9,636 nucleotides of DNA, from NCBI GenBank assembly GCA_964522515.1, contig CAZFWC010000024.1, positions 1 to 9,636 of the forward strand, in the 5' to 3' direction. This stretch comes from CAYNCE01 sp964522515 (GTDB taxonomy: Bacteria; Patescibacteriota; Patescibacteriia; UBA2196). A program made the translations under genes and the position numbers. The notes under the pieces were generated by a model. That model searched no databases, was not told where the DNA came from, and worked only from the letters and a program-made list of their open reading frames with translations. How positions within the stretch are numbered: the stretch's first letter is position 1; every line of letters starts with the position of its first letter. Shown here piece by piece: positions 5,982-9,636 of the stretch.

Positions 5982-7409
5982 ATGAAATATTATATTACAA
6001 CCCCAATTTATTATGTGAATGACAAACCACACATTGGTCACGCGTACACAACTGTTGTAGCTGATGTGTTGGCAAGATGGCGTCGCGAAAAAGGCGACGA
6101 AGTTTTCTTTTTAACAGGAACTGACGAGCACGGAACAAAAGTTGCTCAATCTGCAAAAGCGCAAGGAAAATCTCCACAAGAATTTTGTGATGAAATTTCA
6201 GAAATTTATAAATCAAGATGGAAAAATTTAAATATTTCTAATGATTATTTTATTCGCACAACAGACAAACAACATAAAGATAAAGTTAAAGAAATTTTTA
6301 CTAAATTAAAAAACGCCAAAACGCCAAAAAAAAATAATGTAATTTATCAAGGAGAATACAAAGGATTGTATTGTGTTGGCTGTGAAAAATTTTTAACTGA
6401 AAAAGAAATTGTAAATGGAAAATGTCCTGACCACGAAACAAAACCAGAAGAATTAGTTGAAAAAAATTATTTTTTTAAATTATCAGATTACAAAGAAATT
6501 ATTAAAGAAAAAATTGAAAAAGATGAAATAAAAATTTTACCAGTTTCAAAAAAAAATGAAGCGCTTTCAATGTTGGATTTTATTGATGATTTTTCTTTGT
6601 CTAGAGAAACAGTAAAGTGGGGAATTGATTTGCCCTTTGATAAATCGCAAAAAATTTATGTTTGGGTTGAAGCGTTAATGAATTATTTAACAGCAATTGG
6701 ATATCCAGATAATTTAGAAAAATTTAATAAATTATGGCCAGCTGATTTACATTTAATGGCGCAAGAAATTTTAAAATTTCACACAATTTATTGGCCAGCA
6801 ATTTTAATGGCGCTTGGTTTAGAAATGCCAAAAACAATTTTTGTTCACGGATTTTTTACAATTGATGGAAAAAAAATGAGTAAAACTTTAGGTAACACAA
6901 TTGATCCAGATGAATTAGTAAAAAAATACGGCGCAGACGCAACAAGATATTTATTATTATCTCAATTTTCTTTTGGGCAAGAATCTGATATTCAAGTTGA
7001 AAGATTTTCAGAAAAATATAATTCTGATTTAGCAAATGGTTTAGGAAATTTAGTCGCGCGAGTTTCTAATTTGCTTGAAAAAAATAATATTGAAACTAAT
7101 TTGCAAAAAAATTCAGACGCAAAATTAAAATCAGTTTTTGATAAAAAAATGCAAGAATATAAATTTAATGAAGCCTTAGAAGTTTTGTGGAAAAAATTAA
7201 GACAGTGTGATGAAATTATTACAAAAGCTCAACCTTGGAAATTAGAAAATAAATCAGAAATTAAAAATATTTTAGAACCAATTTCGCAAAATATTTTAAA
7301 TGTTGCAAATTTATTATCTCCATTTATGCCAGATACTTCAGAAAAGATAATATCAATTTTTACAGCTGATAAAATTAAAAAAAGTAAACCTTTATTTCCA
7401 CGTATTTAA
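5982..7409 (+). CDS. metG: Methionyl-tRNA synthetase
   Basis: Class I synthetase that charges elongator and initiator tRNA-Met. The Rossmann fold opens with YYITTPIYYVNDKPHIGHAY, the HIGH motif being at 17-20, then TGTDEHGTKV (45-54). A single zinc knuckle is formed by C131, C134, C148 and H151 (CVGC ... CPDH). WGIDLPFD (213-220) and YVWVEALMNY (226-235) follow. The signature loop is KMSKT (298-302) rather than KMSKS. The segment usually read as IGKDIxRFH is LMAQEILKFH (258-267). The anticodon-binding helical domain covers about 335-475 (NSDLANGLGNLVARV at 347-361; AQPWKL at 416-421). There is no C-terminal EMAP/Trbp111 tRNA-binding domain. No SD is seen; the only promoter candidate is a weak TAGAAT (5963-5968) that would give a very short leader. 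It is divergent from rpsU. Confidence 0.97.
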   Translation: MKYYITTPIYYVNDKPHIGHAYTTVVADVLARWRREKGDEVFFLTGTDEHGTKVAQSAKAQGKSPQEFCDEISEIYKSRWKNLNISNDYFIRTTDKQHKDKVKEIFTKLKNAKTPKKNNVIYQGEYKGLYCVGCEKFLTEKEIVNGKCPDHETKPEELVEKNYFFKLSDYKEIIKEKIEKDEIKILPVSKKNEALSMLDFIDDFSLSRETVKWGIDLPFDKSQKIYVWVEALMNYLTAIGYPDNLEKFNKLWPADLHLMAQEILKFHTIYWPAILMALGLEMPKTIFVHGFFTIDGKKMSKTLGNTIDPDELVKKYGADATRYLLLSQFSFGQESDIQVERFSEKYNSDLANGLGNLVARVSNLLEKNNIETNLQKNSDAKLKSVFDKKMQEYKFNEALEVLWKKLRQCDEIITKAQPWKLENKSEIKNILEPISQNILNVANLLSPFMPDTSEKIISIFTADKIKKSKPLFPRI

Positions 7410-7489
7410 GAAATTAGAAATTAGAAATCAGGACAGCTGAAATTTTGTCTTACTATTCCCTAGTTTCTAGTTTCTAATTACTAATTTCT
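7409..7489. repeat. Heptamer-based inverted repeat between metG and cvpA
   Basis: The left arm is three copies of a heptamer, GAAATTA (7410-7416), GAAATTA (7417-7423) and GAAATCA (7424-7430). The right side is four copies of its complement class, TAGTTTC, TAGTTTC, TAATTAC and TAATTTC (7461-7488). The 19-nt arms 7409-7427 and 7471-7489 pair at 18 of 19 positions around a 43-nt loop holding GGACAGCTG. It fills nearly all of the 86-nt spacer, from the last base of the metG stop codon to 6 nt before the next ATG. It has no U tract, so it is not a clear terminator. Confidence 0.85.
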
Positions 7490-7495
7490 AAATTT

Positions 7496-8017
7496 ATGAC
7501 CCTAACAATTTTAGATTTTATTTTAATTATTGTTTTATTTTTCTTTGCGTTTGCTGGTTTCTTTTTTGGTTTAATTCGTTCAATTGGATCTTTAATTGGC
7601 ACAATTTTAGGAATTGTTGTTGCAGCAAATTATTTTCAATTTTTAGCTGATTTAGTTGGCTTGCCATTTGGATTAGGAGAAAACACAATTAGAATAATTG
7701 CATTTTTATTAATTTTTGTAATTGTGAACAGGTTAGTTGGTTTAGTATTTTGGTTGATTAATAAATTTTTTAATCTGCTTTCAATAATTCCGTTTTTAAA
7801 AACAATAAATCGTATTTCTGGTTTGATTTTTGGTTTAATTCAAGGAGTTGTAATTTTAGGAGCGCTTTTAGTTTTTGTTGTTAAATTTCCATTTGCTGGA
7901 TTTTTAATTTCAGCAATTGAAGCTTCGCAAGTTGCAAAATATTTATTTGGGATTGGAACTTGGTTGCTTCCTCTTCTGCCAGAATTGTTTAAACAAGCAA
8001 AAGAAATAATCGCCTAA
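7496..8017 (+). CDS. CvpA family membrane protein, 173 aa
   Basis: Four-helix membrane protein of the CvpA (colicin V production) family. Membrane segments lie at about 5-27 (LDFILIIVLFFFAFAGFFFG), 30-46, 66-88 and 108-130. The family pattern 'D-x-x-(I/L)-x-x-x-x-x-x-x-x-G-x-x-x-G-(L/F)-(I/V)-(R/K)' is present as D7...GFFFGLIRS, and GLIFGLIQGVVI (109-120) matches the conserved last helix. The family has been linked to colicin V export and envelope homeostasis in Enterobacteria, but no biochemical role can be assigned here. The gene has no SD and begins 6 nt after the inverted repeat. Its TAA stop directly abuts the palindromic element that leads into tatD. Confidence 0.88.
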   Translation: MTLTILDFILIIVLFFFAFAGFFFGLIRSIGSLIGTILGIVVAANYFQFLADLVGLPFGLGENTIRIIAFLLIFVIVNRLVGLVFWLINKFFNLLSIIPFLKTINRISGLIFGLIQGVVILGALLVFVVKFPFAGFLISAIEASQVAKYLFGIGTWLLPLLPELFKQAKEIIA

Positions 8018-8102
8018 TCCTCCTTCGCTTCAACCCTAAAAGTCCTAGCTACGGCGGACAGGCGCCGTAGTGTTAAAGATTTTTTTAGGGAACGCAGGAG
8101 GA
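8018..8102 (+). repeat. Nested palindromic element, type A copy 2, covering the tatD SD
   Basis: Three nested stems are visible. The outer one pairs TCCTCCT (8018-8024) with AGGAGGA (8096-8102). The middle one pairs CCCTAAAA (8034-8041) with TTTTAGGG (8083-8090). The inner one is a perfect CTACGGCG (8049-8056) / CGCCGTAG (8063-8070) with loop GACAGG. It contains the 16-mer GCTACGGCGGACAGGC (8048-8063) shared with the other type A copies. The element starts at the first base after the cvpA stop, and its right end is the tatD SD. Confidence 0.88.
8096..8102 (+). promoter_or_regulatory. Strong SD of tatD, inside the repeat stem
   Basis: AGGAGGA lies 10 nt upstream of ATG 8113. It is the only clear SD among the rightward genes here, and all seven bases are complementary to 8018-8024 at the other end of the repeat element. 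Confidence 0.8.
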
Positions 8103-8112
8103 GAAACTCAAT

Positions 8113-9069
8113 ATGCAATTATTCGACTCACACTGCCACCTTAATTTTTCATTTTTTAAAAATGATTATAAAAAAATAATTTCTGATTGTTTAAATAAAA
8201 AAATCGGAATTATTAATATTGGAACACAAATTGACACTTCAAAAAAGGCAGTTGAAATCGCAAATGAATATTTAAATGATTTAGTTTTTGCTTCAATTGG
8301 TTTGCACCCGATTCATTCATCTGGCACAGAAATTGATGAAGAAGAGATTAAGTTTAGAAGTCGTGAAGAAATATTTAATCCAGAAAAATATCAGGAGTTA
8401 TTGGATGAAGATAAAAACAAAAAAATAATTGCTGTTGGTGAAATTGGGTTAGATTATTTTCACACACCAGAAATTCACCCTGTCAAATCCAGCAAAGCTG
8501 GTCAGCCTAAGGCGGAATTTGACAAGGTAAAAGAAAAACAAAAACAGGGATTTGTTGAACAATTAAAATTTGCAAAGAAAAACAATTTACCAATAATTTT
8601 ACACGCGCGAGGAAGTAAAGAAAATCCAGAAGACGCGTATTTGGATTTGTTAAAAATTTTAAAAACATCCTCCTTCGCTAAAGCTACGGCGGACAGGCAC
8701 TCTAGTCCAGTAGGATTTTTTAGTGGCGAAGGTGGATTAAGCGCAGGTGTTATTCACTGTTTTGGTTCTAATTTAAAAATTGCTAAAAATTTTTTAGATT
8801 TGGGATTTTATATTGGTTTTACTGGAATTATTTCGTTTAAAAATAAATCAGTTAATGAATTAAGAGAAGTTGTAAAAGTTGTTCCTTTAAATAAAATTTT
8901 AGTTGAAACAGATTCGCCGTATTTAACACCAGAACCTTTTCGCGGAGAAAAAAACAAGCCACAAAATGTTGAGTTTGTAGCTCGTAAAATTGCGGAAATA
9001 AAAAATGTGAGTTTTGAAAAAGTTTGTGAACAGACCACAAAAAATGTTAAGAGATTGCTTAAGATTTAG
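8113..9069 (+). CDS. tatD: TatD family metal-dependent hydrolase/nuclease, 318 aa
   Basis: Amidohydrolase-fold TIM barrel; characterised TatD proteins are metal-dependent DNases with 3'-5' exonuclease activity. All metal and catalytic residues expected for the family are present: H7 and H9 (FDSHCHL), E110 (VGEIGLDYF), H164 (IILHAR), H215 (VIHCFG) and D267 (ETDSPYLTPEP). The final PFRGEKNKP (275-283) is also typical. Bacterial homologues are about 255-265 aa; the excess lies in three places. Residues 66-100 carry a longer loop that I recall as common in CPR homologues. Residues about 122-139 come from one palindromic element (HPVKSSKAGQPKAEF), and about 185-209 from another (SSFAKATADR...). 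Both insertions lie between catalytic motifs and keep the frame, so activity is plausible. The start is set by SD AGGAGGA. A terminator follows 13 nt after the TAG stop. Confidence 0.95.
   Translation: MQLFDSHCHLNFSFFKNDYKKIISDCLNKKIGIINIGTQIDTSKKAVEIANEYLNDLVFASIGLHPIHSSGTEIDEEEIKFRSREEIFNPEKYQELLDEDKNKKIIAVGEIGLDYFHTPEIHPVKSSKAGQPKAEFDKVKEKQKQGFVEQLKFAKKNNLPIILHARGSKENPEDAYLDLLKILKTSSFAKATADRHSSPVGFFSGEGGLSAGVIHCFGSNLKIAKNFLDLGFYIGFTGIISFKNKSVNELREVVKVVPLNKILVETDSPYLTPEPFRGEKNKPQNVEFVARKIAEIKNVSFEKVCEQTTKNVKRLLKI
8477..8528. repeat. Palindromic element type C, inserted in frame in tatD
   Basis: ACCCTGTCAAATCC (8477-8490) pairs with GGAATTTGACAAGGT (8514-8528): 13 Watson-Crick pairs with one mismatch (C8480/A8525) and one bulged A (8516). 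The interior AGCAAAGCTGGTCAGCCTAAG is GC-richer than the gene. The encoded peptide around HPVKSSKAGQPKAEFDKVK falls between GLDYF and the QKQGF helix, where ordinary TatD proteins have only a few residues. Confidence 0.8.
8667..8737. repeat. Palindromic element type A copy 3, inserted in frame in tatD
   Basis: The arms ATCCTCCTTCGCTA (8667-8680) and TGGCGAAGGTGGAT (8724-8737) pair at 12 Watson-Crick positions plus one G-T, with one mismatch. The interior contains the 16-mer GCTACGGCGGACAGGC (8683-8698), identical to 2287-2302 and 8048-8063. It encodes about 24 extra residues (SSFAKATADR ... GFFSGEGG) between LDLLKILKT and the conserved VIHCFG of TatD. Confidence 0.88.
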
Positions 9070-9082
9070 TTTAAAATAAAAT

Positions 9083-9109
9083 AACCCGTAGAAAAAATCT
9101 ACGGGTTTT
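9083..9109. terminator. Two-way terminator between tatD and the receiver gene
   Basis: AACCCGTAGA (9083-9092) and TCTACGGGTT (9098-9107) form a perfect 10-bp stem with an AAAAA loop. TTTT follows rightward; read leftward the stem is followed by ATTTTATTTTA. It is placed to end tatD and the convergent receiver-domain gene alike. Confidence 0.88.
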
Positions 9110-9134
9110 ACTATTTATGAAAAATTGTTAGAAT

Positions 9135-9494
9135 TTATTTTTCTAATAAAGCCAATAATTCCTCAATTGAAAATGGCTTTTCAATGTGAGGCAGATCCAT
9201 TTTTTTTATTTCTGCCAGTTCATCCCAACTAGGATTATTCGACATTAAAATAATTTTAATATTTGGGTGATACTTTTTTATTATTTTGGCTATCACAATG
9301 CCGTTTGTATCTTTTAGTTCTTTCTCTATTAAAATAAAATCGTAAGCTGATTTTTTGATTTCATTTAATAGAGATAAAGAACCGTTTGCATATTTTACAA
9401 AATATCCTTGATGTTTTAGCAATAAAGGAAGATTAAGTTCTTCCTTTTTAATGGTTTCATAATTTTCAATAATTAATATTTTTTTCTTTTCCAT
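9135..9494 (-). CDS. Stand-alone receiver-domain protein with degenerate phosphorylation site
   Basis: 119 aa, a single CheY-like (alpha/beta)5 receiver domain with no output domain. The strands are recognisable: KKILIIEN (4-11), YFVKYAN (31-37), DFILIEKEL (52-60), IKIILMSNN (79-87) and LPHIEKPFSIEELLALL (101-117). The switch Ser (S85) and the Lys-Pro pair (K106, P107) are kept. The phosphoacceptor Asp that should sit in the D-F-I-L-I-x position is Glu57, and the usual acidic pair (DD/DE) is E10-N11. It is therefore probably not phosphorylated normally; Glu may mimic the phosphorylated state, which is an inference. The ATG has a strong SD, GGAGGAG (9503-9497). Its promoter is at 9573-9545 with a palindrome over the -10. 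No histidine kinase is visible in the window. Confidence 0.85.
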   Translation of the reverse strand: MEKKKILIIENYETIKKEELNLPLLLKHQGYFVKYANGSLSLLNEIKKSAYDFILIEKELKDTNGIVIAKIIKKYHPNIKIILMSNNPSWDELAEIKKMDLPHIEKPFSIEELLALLEK

Positions 9495-9496
9495 AA

Positions 9497-9503
9497 CTCC
9501 TCC
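9497..9503 (-). promoter_or_regulatory. Strong SD of the receiver gene
   Basis: Minus-strand GGAGGAG followed by TT and ATG (9494). The GGAGG core is 4 nt from the start, a little close, but it is the only candidate. Confidence 0.75.
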
Positions 9504-9530
9504 AAATTTAAATTGTTAGTTTATTTTTTA

Positions 9531-9549
9531 ACTATCTATTTTAGATAGT
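9531..9549. promoter_or_regulatory. Palindrome over the receiver-gene -10, operator candidate
   Basis: ACTATCTA (9531-9538) and TAGATAGT (9542-9549) form a perfect 8-bp inverted repeat with a 3-bp centre TTT. It overlaps the -10 hexamer (9545-9550) and the expected start point of the leftward promoter, a usual place for a repressor site. The start point would lie inside the repeat, so an RNA hairpin is less likely than a DNA operator. Confidence 0.5.
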
Positions 9550-9573
9550 AGCACGGTTTTGTTGACAAGTCAA
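9545..9573 (-). promoter_or_regulatory. Promoter of the receiver gene
   Basis: Minus-strand TTGACT (9573-9568) and TACTAT (9550-9545) are 17 bp apart. The predicted start near 9538 gives a leader of about 44 nt that ends with the SD. Confidence 0.65.
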
Positions 9574-9591
9574 GTTAATGAGTGGTAGTAT
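9562..9591 (+). promoter_or_regulatory. Divergent rightward promoter
   Basis: TTGACA (9562-9567) and TAGTAT (9586-9591) are 18 bp apart. The -35 hexamer directly abuts that of the leftward promoter, together making TTGACAAGTCAA. The predicted start falls around 9597-9600, at or next to the ATG at 9600. Confidence 0.55.
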
Positions 9592-9599
9592 TGTTTAAT

Positions 9600-9636
9600 A
9601 TGCAAAATCAAAATTTAAAAATCTACAATCAAATTG
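9600..9636 (+). CDS. Possible start of a rightward gene, cut by the window end
   Basis: An ATG at 9600-9602 opens a frame reading MQNQNLKIYNQI to the window edge with no stop. Only 12 codons are visible, too few to identify. Support comes from the rightward promoter just upstream. There is no SD, and the transcript would have almost no leader. Confidence 0.4.
   Translation, partial: MQNQNLKIYNQI

Noticed and set aside
8018..8102. Terminator between cvpA and tatD
   Set aside because: The outer stem ends in the tatD SD and no U tract follows it; the T run at about 8080-8086 is inside a stem arm.
2276..8698. CRISPR array or IS element based on the recurring 16-mer
   Set aside because: Copies are kilobases apart, not regularly spaced, have no spacers or cas genes, and no transposase is present in the window.

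Overview
The window is strongly AT-rich, compact bacterial chromosome. Small reduced proteins, short or absent spacers, standard stop usage with no in-frame UGA readthrough, and palindromic repeats encoding peptides such as SSFAKATADR all point to a Candidate Phyla Radiation (Patescibacteria) genome, probably a Parcubacteria-type lineage. The lineage is inferred from style, not from a marker phylogeny. Nearly everything is housekeeping. There is no phage, CRISPR, IS element or plasmid module.

Layout. Positions 1-190 hold the 3' part of tRNA-Gly(GCC), a complete tRNA-Leu(UAA) and a terminator. A rightward run follows at 244-5390: an unrecognised 89-aa gene, glycyl-tRNA synthetase (glyS), an FMN-binding split-barrel (PNPOx-like) protein overlapping it by 4 nt, an M16 zinc protease, an AI-2E-family membrane protein and the 16S rRNA methyltransferase RsmI. 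A short leftward operon at 5438-5935 carries ribosomal protein bS21 (rpsU) and an unknown 60-aa protein, with its own promoter, strong Shine-Dalgarno (SD) sites and terminator. A second rightward run at 5982-9069 encodes methionyl-tRNA synthetase (metG), a CvpA-family membrane protein and a TatD-family nuclease, closed by a two-way terminator. A leftward stand-alone receiver-domain protein with a degenerate phosphorylation site (9135-9494) and the first 12 codons of a possible rightward gene (from 9600) share a divergent promoter region at the right end. The order rsmI / opposite-strand small gene / metG / tatD resembles the Bacillus rsmI-abrB-metS-tatD cluster.

How the genes work together: most serve translation (two tRNAs, two aminoacyl-tRNA synthetases, bS21, an rRNA methyltransferase). 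The rest cover proteolysis, membrane functions and nucleic-acid turnover.

The most interesting layer is not the genes but (1) a set of GC-richer palindromic elements, some between genes and some inserted in frame inside rsmI and tatD, in the style of Rickettsia palindromic elements; one fills the cvpA-tatD gap and base-pairs with the tatD SD; and (2) a sharp split in SD usage. All three leftward genes and tatD have near-perfect SDs, whereas the other rightward genes show none.
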